Shown here: positions 37,313-45,893 of the stretch, in pieces | Position numbering within the stretch: the stretch's first letter is position 1 | Layout: every line of letters begins with the position of its first letter | DNA from: Candidatus Bathyoplasma sp. NZ | Lineage (GTDB): Bacteria > Bacillota_I > Bacilli_A > MAG-NZ | Assembly: GCA_013332095.1 (NCBI GenBank) | Contig: JABENI010000013.1 | Span: forward strand, 18,478 to 82,477 | DNA: 64,000 bases | Direction: 5' to 3' | Position numbers and translations under genes: made by a program | Notes under the pieces: model-generated | Seen by the model: only the letters and a program-made list of their open reading frames with translations | The model's database searches: none | What the model was told of the DNA's origin: nothing

Positions 37313-37560
37313 TCAATATTTATTATATTTGGAAATAACCCCATACACAGCCACAATGACTTTTTCTCCTTCTTTTTCTTCTTTGTTTGCTTTTCTATTC
37401 TCTAATTCGTTCACATAAAGTAGCATTCCACAAAGTAGTACTCCACACAAACAGCCAGATAGAAACATCACCTTATCCGCAGTGTTATCAATTAATAAAC
37501 TAAGGAATAATATTATCGTTAATCCTACTAACCATGTACTTTTTTCATTTTTATACTCTT
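37313..37560 (-). pseudogene. Remnant of the small membrane-protein array
   Basis: Open frame with two hydrophobic stretches (STWLVGLTIILFLSLLID and LSGCLCGVLLCGMLLYV) and a charged tail (NELENRKANKEEKEGE). This resembles the gene at 38408-38626. Its start is out of frame with the local ATG, so translation is doubtful. The remainder up to 37930 is AT-rich with weaker traces. Confidence 0.4.
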
Positions 37561-37932
37561 CTTTTTCTTTTTTGTTTCTTTCCTATTTTCTAACCTCTTT
37601 TTATAAAATAGATGCCTAGATAAACCATCCCTTGTAAAAAAATTTCTTATCTTATTAATTATTAGACTAACAAGAATACTACATTATACCAACACATATT
37701 TATTCTTATTTTCATTCTTTTCATCTCACTGCTTATTTAATATAAGGCAAACATTCCACTTAAGAAGCAAAATAAAAAAATTCTATCCAAAATTAAATTT
37801 ATACGATTTTTTATATTTTCCTTATTAAATTGAGTAATTTTTAATTGCTTGTAAAATTTATAGTGTCTGAATTATTATAATTTATCCTTTACATCTATCT
37901 ATGCAACAGAGATTTAGGGTCTTTTCAAGATG

Positions 37933-38181
37933 TTATTCTACTTCCTCTTTTTTCTTTTCTTTTATTTTTTCATTTTTTTTCTTTAATTTTTTTAAATGCA
38001 AAATTGTCATACCTACAACTAAAAAGATTAATACTATAATCCCATACTCATTTATAGCATATACTGTGAACCAAGCAATAATGTAAGCAAAATTTTTCAA
38101 ATTTTCTCCCATATATCCAGTCATTGCAAATATTTCAAGTATAAATAACATCAATAATAATCTTATTATCTTTTTTCTCAT
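37933..38181 (-). CDS. Small membrane protein, array member G
   Basis: 82 residues: hydrophobic LLLMLFILEIFAMTGYM, a second segment YGIIVLIFLVVGMTIL, and a lysine/glutamate tail (KKKNEKIKEKKKEEVE). The ATG overlaps the previous member's stop as TAATG, with GGAG upstream, so translation is coupled. No family recognised. Confidence 0.5.
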   Translation of the reverse strand: MRKKIIRLLLMLFILEIFAMTGYMGENLKNFAYIIAWFTVYAINEYGIIVLIFLVVGMTILHLKKLKKKNEKIKEKKKEEVE

Positions 38182-38402
38182 TATTCTCCTTCCTTATTTT
38201 TTTCTTTATTATTTTTCATTCTACTTCCTAACTTTTTCAAGTTATAAAATATCATCCAAGGTATCTAAGGCAAACAACCAAGTAAAAATACAGATACAAA
38301 GTTAACATCAAGTTTTAGGGTTGTTAATATTGTTTCAACTACTGCACCAATTAGTGCTAATATTAATATTCCTATTACTATCATTAGTGTGGTGATTTCC
38401 AC
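38181..38402 (-). pseudogene. Small membrane protein, array member F, one in-frame stop
   Basis: From GTG 38402 a 73-codon frame reads ITTLMIVIGILILALIGAVV, then FVSVFLLGCLP, then TAG, then IPWMIFYNLKKLGSR and a charged tail ending KEGE. Only one stop breaks an otherwise coherent protein of the array type. Recent inactivation is the simplest reading. Confidence 0.45.
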
Positions 38403-38407
38403 TTTTT

Positions 38408-38626
38408 TTATTTTTCTTCTTTTTCTTTTTTGGTTTCTTTTCTGTTCTCTAACCTCTTTATATAAAGTAGATAACTAGACAAAATTACAGTAATAAACAG
38501 ACTCAATAATACAAAAAAATAACTTAATATCTTGTTACCTTATATGACTGATATTATCGTCAGTGGTAATAATAGTGCCAGTATTCCCATTAATAATGGT
38601 AATATAGCTATTTTCTTTTTCTTCAT
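38408..38626 (-). pseudogene. Small membrane protein, array member E, one in-frame stop
   Basis: ATG 38626 overlaps the preceding stop (TAATG). The frame gives KKKKIAILPLLMGILALLLP, a TAA after ISVI, then NKILSYFFVLLSLFITVILS and the tail RLENRKETKKEKEEK. As in member F, a single stop interrupts the frame. Similar tails occur at 37313-37560. Confidence 0.45.
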
Positions 38627-38862
38627 TACTCTTCATTTCCTTCTTTGTTTTTTAAACTACTTCTCCTAAGTAGTTTAAGTAGTATAATTAATATAACATT
38701 AGATATAGAAAAAAATATACAAAAATAAATAAATATGTCATCAATCTTACCATTTTCTATACCAAACAAGAATAGTATTATTCGCAATATTATCATTATT
38801 AGTAGTAATACTGTTATCAGTGATACTGCTATCTTTACTCTATTAATACTCACTTTTTTCAT
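38626..38862 (-). CDS. Small membrane protein, array member D
   Basis: 78 residues: IAVSLITVLLLIMIILRIIL, FLFGIENGKIDDIFIYF, second hydrophobic region ISNVILIILLKLL, tail KNKEGNEE. Related to the B-type members (same length, FG/FD..ID..NDIFI centre). It starts inside the previous gene's stop (ATGA). Confidence 0.55.
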   Translation of the reverse strand: MKKVSINRVKIAVSLITVLLLIMIILRIILFLFGIENGKIDDIFIYFCIFFSISNVILIILLKLLRRSSLKNKEGNEE

Positions 38863-39080
38863 TTTTCTTCCTCTTTTTTCTCTTCTTTGTTTTTTATTCT
38901 ACTTCCTAAGTATCCAAGCAATATTAAATACCAAAACAGGCCCAATGGTAGACAAAAACGAATAAATATTTTGTTATTACCATATATTGCTGCTATTATC
39001 GTCAGTATTCCTGTTAATAACATCAGTACTCCTATTAATAATTGGAATACTGCATTCTTTTTTTCTTCATTGCTCTTCAT
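38859..39080 (-). CDS. Small membrane protein, array member C2
   Basis: 73 residues, paralogous to the protein at 40680-40898: FQLLIGVLMLLTGILTIIAA, IYGNNKIFIRFCLPLGLFWY, LGYLGSRIKNKEEK. Two membrane segments and a charged tail. It overlaps both neighbours. Confidence 0.6.
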   Translation of the reverse strand: MKSNEEKKNAVFQLLIGVLMLLTGILTIIAAIYGNNKIFIRFCLPLGLFWYLILLGYLGSRIKNKEEKKEEEK

Positions 39081-39297
39081 TTCCTTCTTTCTTTTTATAA
39101 TACTTCTCTAGTAGTTTAAATAATATTATCAATGTACAATTAAATAAAGAAACAAATAAACCAAGACAAATAAGTATGTTATTAATATTATCAATTTCTA
39201 TATCAAACAAGAATAATATTAGCGGAAATAGTACCAATATTAGTAGTGATATTGTTATTAGTATTGCTACTACTATCCTTACTCTCCTAATACTCAT
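39067..39297 (-). CDS. Small membrane protein, array member B2
   Basis: 76 residues, nearly the same as the protein at 40895-41125: MSIRRVRIVVAILITISLLI, FDIEIDNINNILICLGLFVS, LLEKYYKKKEGNEEQ. The same B-then-C gene order occurs twice, so the cassette was duplicated as a block. Confidence 0.62.
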   Translation of the reverse strand: MSIRRVRIVVAILITISLLILVLFPLILFLFDIEIDNINNILICLGLFVSLFNCTLIILFKLLEKYYKKKEGNEEQ

Positions 39298-39340
39298 TTT
39301 TCTTCCTCTTCTTCAAAATCTCCAAATAATATTGATTCTT

Positions 39341-39940
39341 CTACTTTTGCTCCGCTCTTTTTTTTTTCATTCCAATCTCTAACTTATCTAAGGAATAAAA
39401 TAACCCCAAAGACAAATAACCAAATACAAATCCTAACCAGAAACCATGATCAATTTCTAGGACTGTTGCTGCTACATAATATAATGCGAATAGCCCTATT
39501 ATTATTATATTAGTATATACTACTTTCTTTATTATTTCTATTCTTTCTCTTTTTTCTATTTCTTCTTTTTTTTCTTTGTTTTTTATTCTATTTCCTAAGT
39601 AAACAAAGATCATCCAAACTAAATAAGCAAATGCAAAACCGAACCAGAAACCGGAATCAATTTTTAGGAGTGTTGCTATTACACAATATAATAAAAGTTG
39701 TCCTAATGCTAATGTCTTTACTATCCATACATGTGATTTTTTCATTTTCTCTTCTTTTTCCTTCTTGGTTTTCATTCCAAATACTCCACATACTCCACCG
39801 CAAAAAAATATTATCAAAAACAAATAATCATCTACAATTATGACAAATTTGTCGGGTACAAATGATATTGCTGCACCTAATAATGATAATATTACTATTC
39901 CTATCATTATCATTAGTGTGATGATGCCCACTATTTTCAT
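39341..39940 (-). CDS. Membrane protein, array member A2, repeated two-helix units
   Basis: 199 residues with about three copies of a unit reading GLFALYYV ... IDHGFWLGFVFGYLSLG, each followed by a charged loop (KEKKEEIEKRERIEI, MKTKKEKEEKMKK). It is paralogous to the 248-residue protein upstream, which it overlaps by 4 bases. Six or so membrane helices. Unknown family. Confidence 0.6.
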   Translation of the reverse strand: MKIVGIITLMIMIGIVILSLLGAAISFVPDKFVIIVDDYLFLIIFFCGGVCGVFGMKTKKEKEEKMKKSHVWIVKTLALGQLLLYCVIATLLKIDSGFWFGFAFAYLVWMIFVYLGNRIKNKEKKEEIEKRERIEIIKKVVYTNIIIIGLFALYYVAATVLEIDHGFWLGFVFGYLSLGLFYSLDKLEIGMKKKRAEQK

Positions 39941-40683
39941 TTTTCTTCCTCTTCTTCAAAATGTTCAAATAATGTTGATTTTTCTGCTTTTGCTGTATTT
40001 TCTTCTTTGTTTTTCATTCCAGGTAATAACAACACCCAAGATAAATAACTAAACACAAATCCAAACCAAATAGGATCAATTTTTAAGAATCTTTCTAATA
40101 GAGTATATAATCCGATTAACCCTATCATTATTATATTATCAGACACTAATTTCTTTATTTTTTCTATTTCTTCTTTTTCTTCTTTTTCTTCTTTTTCTTC
40201 GTTTTCTTGTTCCTCTTCTTTTTCTCCTTCCTCTTCTTTTTCTCCTTCCTCTTCTTTTTCTCCTTCCTCTTCTTTATTTTTTATTCCAAATATTGATTTC
40301 TTTAAGTAAAAAAATATTATCAAAGCTAAATAACCAAATGCAAATCCGTACCAGAAATTAGCATCAATTGTTATGTATGTTTTTATTACGCTATATAATC
40401 CGAACAGTCCTAATAATACTATTGTTTTTATTATCCTAATATGTACATTTTTCTTTTTTCCTTCTTCCTCTTCTTTTGCTTCTTTGTTTTTTATTCCAAA
40501 TACTGACTCCTTTAAATAAAAAAATATCATCAAAGCCAAACAACTAAATAGAATTACGTTCCAATAGCTTGCAAATTTATTGAGTTTGAATTCTGCTATT
40601 GTATATAGTAACGTTATTATTCCTACTGCTGATAATCCTATTGCAATTGCTATCCTCAATATAATAAAGATCATTTTTTTCAT
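39937..40683 (-). CDS. Membrane protein, array member A1, with acidic repeats
   Basis: 248 residues: three two-helix units (YWNVILFSCLALMIFFYL; IDANFWYGFAFGYLALIIFF; IDPIWFGFVFSYLSWVLL), each ending in an (F)GIKNKE-like motif and joined by highly charged loops. The second loop contains GEKEEE repeated about three times, encoded by an imperfect 18-base tandem repeat (about 40195-40270) whose copy number could change without shifting the frame. The end is HFEEEEEK. Coupled to both neighbours by 4-base overlaps. Confidence 0.6.
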   Translation of the reverse strand: MKKMIFIILRIAIAIGLSAVGIITLLYTIAEFKLNKFASYWNVILFSCLALMIFFYLKESVFGIKNKEAKEEEEGKKKNVHIRIIKTIVLLGLFGLYSVIKTYITIDANFWYGFAFGYLALIIFFYLKKSIFGIKNKEEEGEKEEEGEKEEEGEKEEEQENEEKEEKEEKEEIEKIKKLVSDNIIMIGLIGLYTLLERFLKIDPIWFGFVFSYLSWVLLLPGMKNKEENTAKAEKSTLFEHFEEEEEK

Positions 40684-40898
40684 TTTTCCGATTCCTTTTC
40701 TTCCTTCTTGTTTTTTGTTCTACTTCCTAGGTATCCAAGCGTTATTAAATTACAAAAAATGCTCAATGGTAAACAAAAATTCAATAATCTCATGTTACCA
40801 TATATTCCTGCTATTATTGCTATTATCAGAAGTATTACAATTAATAGCATCAGTACTCCCATTAATAATCGGAATACTTTTATTCTCTTTTTCTTCAT
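40680..40898 (-). CDS. Small membrane protein, array member C1
   Basis: 72 residues: VFRLLMGVLMLLIVILLIIA, IYGNMRLLNFCLPLSIF, LGYLGSRTKNKKEE. Paralogue of 38859-39080. Start and stop overlap neighbours by 4 bases. Confidence 0.6.
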   Translation of the reverse strand: MKKKRIKVFRLLMGVLMLLIVILLIIAIIAGIYGNMRLLNFCLPLSIFCNLITLGYLGSRTKNKKEEKESEK

Positions 40899-41125
40899 TG
40901 CTCTTCATTCTCTTCTTTCTTTTTATAATACTTCTCTAGTACTTTAAGTAGTATTATCAATGTACAATTAAATAAAGCAAAAAATATCCCAAGGCAAATA
41001 AATATGTCGTTAATATTATCAATTTCTATATCAAACAAGAGTAATATGAGCGGAAATAGTACCATTACTAGTAGTGATACTGTTATTAGTAGTGCTACTA
41101 CTATCTTTGCTCTCCTAATACTCAT
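40895..41125 (-). CDS. Small membrane protein, array member B1
   Basis: 76 residues: MSIRRAKIVVALLITVSLLV, LLLFDIEIDNINDIFICLGI, LLKVLEKYYKKKEENEEQ. Paralogue of 39067-39297 with mostly conservative differences. First intact gene of the array in transcription order. Confidence 0.62.
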   Translation of the reverse strand: MSIRRAKIVVALLITVSLLVMVLFPLILLLFDIEIDNINDIFICLGIFFALFNCTLIILLKVLEKYYKKKEENEEQ

Positions 41126-41177
41126 TTTTCTTCCTCTTCTTCAAAATTTCCAAATAATATTGATTCTTCTACTTTTG

Positions 41178-41580
41178 CTATGTTTTTTTCTTTGTTTTTC
41201 TTCTGAAATATAACTTATCTGATTTAAATATCACAAGTAATAAACCATAAAATACAATTTTGAACCAGAATTTATCATCAATTTTTAGTAATGTTCCTAC
41301 TGCACCGTATAATGTGTATAGCCCTAATCCTACTATTGTTTTCATTATCTTAACGTGTACTTTTTTCTTTTTTCCTTCTTTGTTTTTTATTCCAAATAAT
41401 AAATACTTTAAGCAAAAAAATATCATCAAAACTAAACAACAAACTACAATTACTCTCCCATAACTTACAAATTCATTGAATACAAATGATATTGTTACAC
41501 CAATTACTAATGATATTCCTAATGCTAATAATATTATTAGTACTATTTTTATTGCTATTACTAAAAAGACATTTTTCTTT
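41178..41580 (-). pseudogene. Array member A3, start lost
   Basis: Frame open from about 41580 gives KKKNVFLVIAIKIVLIILLA, NEFVSYGRVIVV, FGIKNKEGKKKKVHVKIMKT, and GLYTLYGAVGTLLKIDDKFW, a clear A-type protein of two units. The nearby ATG is in another frame (ATG TCT TTT TAG), and the open frame has no standard start. An ATG at 41429 would give only the last 83 residues. Probably inactive. Confidence 0.45.
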
Positions 41581-41698
41581 TTTTATCCTTATTATATAAT
41601 CTCTTAATTATAACATAATTAAATATTTTCATCTTTTTTGTAAAAAATCTGCCTAAACGTTTATAAATTTATTTATCCTTAATTTAGGATTCGCTTAT

Positions 41699-41728
41699 AA
41701 AACAATTTTTTAATTAGCAAAATTGTTT
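41699..41728 (-). terminator. Terminator after dihydrolipoamide dehydrogenase
   Basis: Minus-strand AAACAATTTT ... AAAATTGTTTT inverted repeat just after the stop codon, with a short T-run. Confidence 0.55.
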
Positions 41729-41735
41729 CTCTTTC

Positions 41736-43118
41736 TTATTTTGTTAACCAATGAATTGGACCATCTATTAAGCCATGAGCTGCTTCTTGCAACGCTTCTG
41801 AAATCGTTGGATGTGGATGAATAGTAGCAGCTAAATCTTCTGCTGTTGCTTTCATGTTCATCGCTAAGGCAATTTCCGCAATCATATCAGTTGCTCTTGG
41901 ACCGATAATATGTCCTCCTAAAATTTGGTTATCTGCTTTTGCACTAATTAATTTAACCAAACCAACACCGTTGTTTTCAATGATTGATTTTCCGTTACTT
42001 CTAAGTGGTATTACACTAACTTTATAATCAATTCCGTTAGCTTTTGCTTGTTCTTCAGTAATTCCTACTGAAGCAATTTCTGGACTAGTGTAAATACATG
42101 CTGGCACGATATCACCATTATAGTGTCCTTTTATCCCCATAATACCCTCTACTACGTAAATACCTTGGGCACTCGCTGCATGCGCTAACATATTTTTTCT
42201 ATTTAGATCTCCGATAGCATAGACATTGGGAACGTTTGTTAAAAACTTTTGGTCAACGATTGGCGTTCCTCTATCAGTTTTAATACCTGCTTCTTCTAAT
42301 CCTAAATTTGCAACTAACGGTCTTCTTCCAACACTAATTAAAACTTTTTCCGCTGAAATTTCAACTTCTTCACCGTTTACGCTAACTACCGAAACTAAAC
42401 CAATGTCGGTTTTTTTAATTTCTTTTAATCCTGAACTTGTTAAAATTTTAATTCCTGATTTAACTAATATCGGTTCAATAATTTTTACAATATCTTGGTC
42501 AACAGTAGGTAAAATTTGCTCTGCTAATTCTACAATTGTTATTTTAGTTCCTAAAGCCGCATAAATTTGGGCAAATTCCACCCCAATTACTCCGCCACCG
42601 ATTATAACCATTGATTCAGGAACTTCTTTTAGTACTAATCCTGCAGTACTATCAATAACACCCTCTAAATCAGCACCCGTAAGAGGCAAAACTACCGGTT
42701 CACTACCAGTTGCAATAACTAAGGCATCTCCTTTGTAACTTTCACCATCGCAAATAACTTCACCATTTTTCCCAACAGTGGCAAATTTGTTGATTAAAGT
42801 TACTCCGTTTCCTTTTAACAACGCTTTTACTCCACCTACTAATTGTCTGACAACTCTATCTCTTCTTTTCCCTAAAATTGTCCAATCAACTTTTGCCTTT
42901 TCCACAAATAAACCAACACTTTCTTGGCTCTTTAAATGACTAAACATCTCTGTAGTATGCAGTAGTACTTTGGTGGGAATACAACCTCTATTTAAACAGG
43001 TTCCTCCTACTTTATCGTTTTCAAATAAAGTTACATTAGCACCGAGTTGAGCTGCTCTAATCGCTGCTACATATCCTCCTGGTCCTCCACCTATTATTAA
43101 TATTTCTTTTTTATTCAT
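41736..43118 (-). CDS. lpdA: Dihydrolipoamide dehydrogenase
   Basis: FAD-dependent reoxidation of dihydrolipoyl groups in 2-oxoacid dehydrogenase or glycine cleavage complexes. 460 residues. FAD site IIGGGPGGYVAAIRAAQLGA, redox disulfide GGTCLNRGCIPTK, NAD site MVIIGGGVIGVEFAQIY, second FAD motif VYAIGDLNR, and catalytic His-Glu in HPHPTISEALQEA. No lipoyl domain is fused to it and no E1, E2 or gcv genes are adjacent. In a glycine-using organism the glycine cleavage L-protein role is plausible (inference). Confidence 0.94.
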   Translation of the reverse strand: MNKKEILIIGGGPGGYVAAIRAAQLGANVTLFENDKVGGTCLNRGCIPTKVLLHTTEMFSHLKSQESVGLFVEKAKVDWTILGKRRDRVVRQLVGGVKALLKGNGVTLINKFATVGKNGEVICDGESYKGDALVIATGSEPVVLPLTGADLEGVIDSTAGLVLKEVPESMVIIGGGVIGVEFAQIYAALGTKITIVELAEQILPTVDQDIVKIIEPILVKSGIKILTSSGLKEIKKTDIGLVSVVSVNGEEVEISAEKVLISVGRRPLVANLGLEEAGIKTDRGTPIVDQKFLTNVPNVYAIGDLNRKNMLAHAASAQGIYVVEGIMGIKGHYNGDIVPACIYTSPEIASVGITEEQAKANGIDYKVSVIPLRSNGKSIIENNGVGLVKLISAKADNQILGGHIIGPRATDMIAEIALAMNMKATAEDLAATIHPHPTISEALQEAAHGLIDGPIHWLTK

Positions 43119-43394
43119 TTTTTTCTCTCCTGTTATCTAAAAGTTTTTTTACAATTAAATTCTCTTCATTATCTCATAAATCGACATAAATATATAGTAT
43201 TTTTAATTTTTTGTCGAGTAGTATTACTGGATAGAAGTGAAATGGAATTCTTTTTTTTATTTTAACAATCTAACTAAAATTTATCTGATTTATTAAATTT
43301 CTTGATATTTTGTCATCTTTAGATTATTTTTTTATGTACATATAATGCTTAATCAAAAATTCTATCAATAATATATATTATTTTCACCTTTAAC

Positions 43395-43429
43395 AATAAT
43401 AAATTATCGTAAAACGATAATTTATTATT
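43395..43429. promoter_or_regulatory. Perfect 35-bp inverted repeat, likely operator
   Basis: Arms AATAATAAATTATCGT and ACGATAATTTATTATT are exact 16-base reverse complements around a 3-base centre. There is no T-run on either side, so it is not a simple terminator. Its right end overlaps the -35 box of the following promoter. Confidence 0.65.
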
Positions 43430-43456
43430 GCACTACGTTATAAACTGTGTTAAAAT
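43428..43456 (+). promoter_or_regulatory. Promoter for the DUF2975/HTH pair
   Basis: TTGCAC and TAAAAT with a 17-base spacer, about 40 bases before the start at 43497. Confidence 0.55.
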
Positions 43457-43496
43457 AATAATATAACATTTAAAATAATAAATAGGAGGTAGAATA

Positions 43497-44093
43497 ATGA
43501 AAATTAATGATTATTCAAAAAAGATTAAAATGTTATCAAAAATAGTTTATGGAGTGTATATTTTTCAGATAGGAATATTAGTTATTTCAACAATACTGTT
43601 CTTAATATTTTTCAATAAAAACTTATTTGAAATTATTAACAACGATAATATTAGACTTACCATCCTTGCTCCCGGAAATTTCATTGTCCCCAAGTTTGAA
43701 AATATTGATATCGAAAGTTTTAAAAACTATACATTTGGAAAAACATTTGCCCCATTATTTGCTTTACAAATGATTAGTGGCTTTTTATCAATAGCAATTA
43801 CTAAAATTATTTATATAATTTTAAGAGACATGTCAGCTAAAAATGTATTTACAATAAAAAATTCAAACTACATAAAATACATTGGTTTTATCATAATTTT
43901 CTACAGTACAATCATAAATATGTTAACTGGTATATTCTTAAGTCAAATCATTGCTAAATTAAACTTAAATACGTATGGTGTCTTAATTAACATTAATATG
44001 TATATGCTAGGAATTGCTCTGATAATAATTTTGGTGTCACATATATTTAAATACGGTTCATTCTTACAAGATGAGCATGATCACACAGTTTAG
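43497..44093 (+). CDS. DUF2975-family membrane protein
   Basis: 198 residues with four hydrophobic segments (YGVYIFQIGILVISTILFLI near 20-40; FAPLFALQMISGFLSIAITK; YIKYIGFIIIFYSTIINMLT; YMLGIALIIILVSHIF) and a short His/Asp-rich end (DEHDHTV). Layout and the FKYGSFLQDE ending fit DUF2975, which is regularly followed by a YozG-like HTH gene, as here. Function unknown. Strong AGGAGG upstream. Confidence 0.8.
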   Translation: MKINDYSKKIKMLSKIVYGVYIFQIGILVISTILFLIFFNKNLFEIINNDNIRLTILAPGNFIVPKFENIDIESFKNYTFGKTFAPLFALQMISGFLSIAITKIIYIILRDMSAKNVFTIKNSNYIKYIGFIIIFYSTIINMLTGIFLSQIIAKLNLNTYGVLININMYMLGIALIIILVSHIFKYGSFLQDEHDHTV

Positions 44094-44103
44094 CTAAATT
44101 AAT

Positions 44104-44322
44104 ATGGCAATTATAATTAGACTTGATAGAGTATTAGCTGATAGAAAGATGTCGCTAAAAGAATTATCAGAAAAAGTTGGTATTACAAATGTAAATTTAT
44201 CAAATTTAAAAACTGGAAAAGTTAGAGCAATTAAGTTAGAAACATTAAATTCAATATGTAATGTTTTAAAATGTACTCCTGGGGATATTTTAGAGTACTC
44301 CGATGTATCCATAAATGATTAA
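44104..44322 (+). CDS. YozG-like XRE HTH regulator
   Basis: 72 residues forming a single HTH domain: IIRLDRVLADRKMSLKELSE, KVGITNVNLSNLKTGKVRAI and the end CNVLKCTPGDILEY. Nearly invariant partner of DUF2975 genes; starts 10 bases downstream of the membrane-protein stop. It may act on the palindrome at 43395 (inference). Confidence 0.88.
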   Translation: MAIIIRLDRVLADRKMSLKELSEKVGITNVNLSNLKTGKVRAIKLETLNSICNVLKCTPGDILEYSDVSIND

Positions 44323-44434
44323 CAATATTTTAATTAGACAAAATTTACTTTTTAGTTGATAAGTATGTGTGAGTTTAAATAATTTTGAATAAAATTAAAA
44401 AATGAATTGATGAAAATAAGAAATATTAGTTATT

Positions 44435-44469
44435 ACGAGTTATCAGGTATTATTGATAATTCGTTTTTT
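44435..44469 (+). terminator. Terminator after the HTH gene
   Basis: Stem ACGAGTTATCA ... TGATAATTCGT (11 pairs, one wobble) with six T. The rest of 44323-44823 is AT-rich; GACTGC ... GCAGTC around 44725-44760 could form another hairpin, but no gene is visible. Confidence 0.75.
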
Positions 44470-44823
44470 ATTTACTTCACTTTTTGGGACAAACTTAATT
44501 TTCAGTTGTTCTAAACTAATGTTATCTTTTGCTTTTTAAATTTGCCCTTGTGTTTTTATATTTTACGCTTGATTTTCTCTTTTTTATTTATTTTAAGATG
44601 TCTAATTAAAATTCCCAACTACAACAGCCTACCTAAAAGTTTATCAATTATAGTAGAGTTAAAAAAGCAAAGGATTTAAACCTTTTATTTTTTAATATTT
44701 AAATGGATTATGTATTAAAAAAGACTGCTGAATTGATTAAAATTTTTTCCTATTTTTGCAGTCAGTTGAATTAATAACTATTTATTGTTAAAATTAGATA
44801 AGAGTTACAAGTGGGTGGTATTT

Positions 44824-45048
44824 ATGAAAAAGATCGTTTTAAAATTAATAGCTTATTATCAAATGGCAACAGTGGACAAACCGAAACGTTGTAAGTTTTC
44901 TCCTAGTTGCTCAGAATACGCTAAAATTGCTTATGAGAATAAAAATTTTTTCTATGCAACAATTTTAACATTTTACCGTATTATCAGATGCAATCCTTTT
45001 TCTAAAGGTGGTTATGACCCAGTACCAAAAACTATTGACGAAGATTAA
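44824..45048 (+). CDS. yidD: Membrane protein insertion efficiency factor YidD
   Basis: 74 residues from ATG 44824 with GGGTGG 5 bases upstream. An amphipathic N-terminus ([15 protein letters not shown]) precedes the signature [16 protein letters not shown] (Cys pair) and [16 protein letters not shown]. It assists YidC-dependent insertion at the inner membrane. Unusually it is not next to rnpA, yidC or rpmH. Its last 17 bases overlap the convergent uppP gene. Confidence 0.93.
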   Translation: MKKIVLKLIAYYQMATVDKPKRCKFSPSCSEYAKIAYENKNFFYATILTFYRIIRCNPFSKGGYDPVPKTIDED

Positions 45049-45829
45049 TAAAATTGATGATTAAAACCGTGCTTCCGACACTAAAACAATAAAAACTAAA
45101 CAGACTCAGTTTCTGTTTTTTTATTATCTCAATAAATATCTTCAAAGCGAAGTATGTTGAAACAGCCGAAATAATAAAAGAAATAAAATAAGCACTGTTG
45201 ACAACTAAATTCAATTTAAGCAAACTGTATACTCCAGATAATAGACTAATCGGTAAATACATCAAAAAGGAGAATTCTAATACTTCTTCTATTTTCAAGT
45301 CTCGCTTAAGTCCGGCAACTATTGTACTACCGCTTCTAGAAATACCTGGAAACAGAGCAAATACTTGGGCAATTCCGATTATCATTCCGTCTTTAAATCG
45401 AATCTCTTTATTACCTTTTCTATTGATATTCAGTAAAAATATCCCAGTGATAATCAAGGCTATTCCTACGGATAAACTATTTTTAAATATTGACATTTTT
45501 TCCCTTATTAAAAAACCGATTAAGGCGCTAGGAATAGTTGCGACTACTATTAATAATATATAGTTAAATTCTTTTTTTCCCTCTCCTTTTGTTTTTAAAT
45601 AAATAAAACTATTTTTTAAAAGAGCGATAACTTTTTTTCTATAAAAAAACAATACCGCAAAAAAAGAACCAAAGTTTACTAAAGTTTCAAAATACAATCC
45701 CGGTAGCTCAATACCTAACAATTCTTCAAACAGGATTAAGTGACCACTTGAAGAAATTGGTAAGGGCTCAGATATTCCTTGGATTAAAGCTAAAATAAAA
45801 AGTTTAATATTTTCCAAAACAATCACCAT
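45032..45829 (-). CDS. uppP: Undecaprenyl-diphosphatase UppP (BacA)
   Basis: Recycles the C55 lipid carrier for cell-wall synthesis and gives bacitracin tolerance. 265 residues, about eight membrane helices. Catalytic motifs are [20 protein letters not shown] (with Glu instead of the frequent Thr in EFLP) and [18 protein letters not shown] downstream of GGTGATTGT could be the true start, five codons in. The gene implies a peptidoglycan cell wall. Confidence 0.93.
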   Translation of the reverse strand: MVIVLENIKLFILALIQGISEPLPISSSGHLILFEELLGIELPGLYFETLVNFGSFFAVLFFYRKKVIALLKNSFIYLKTKGEGKKEFNYILLIVVATIPSALIGFLIREKMSIFKNSLSVGIALIITGIFLLNINRKGNKEIRFKDGMIIGIAQVFALFPGISRSGSTIVAGLKRDLKIEEVLEFSFLMYLPISLLSGVYSLLKLNLVVNSAYFISFIISAVSTYFALKIFIEIIKKQKLSLFSFYCFSVGSTVLIINFINLRQ

Positions 45830-45893
45830 TTAATATTATTACCTTAAAGATAAAATTATAATAAAAAAAAGACAACAATTTGCCTCTTTTAAA

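Noticed and set aside
38735..41463. Several plus-strand hydrophobic ORFs opposite the small membrane-protein array.
   Set aside because: They lack RBS spacing and coupling, and arise because AT-rich membrane codons give hydrophobic antisense frames.
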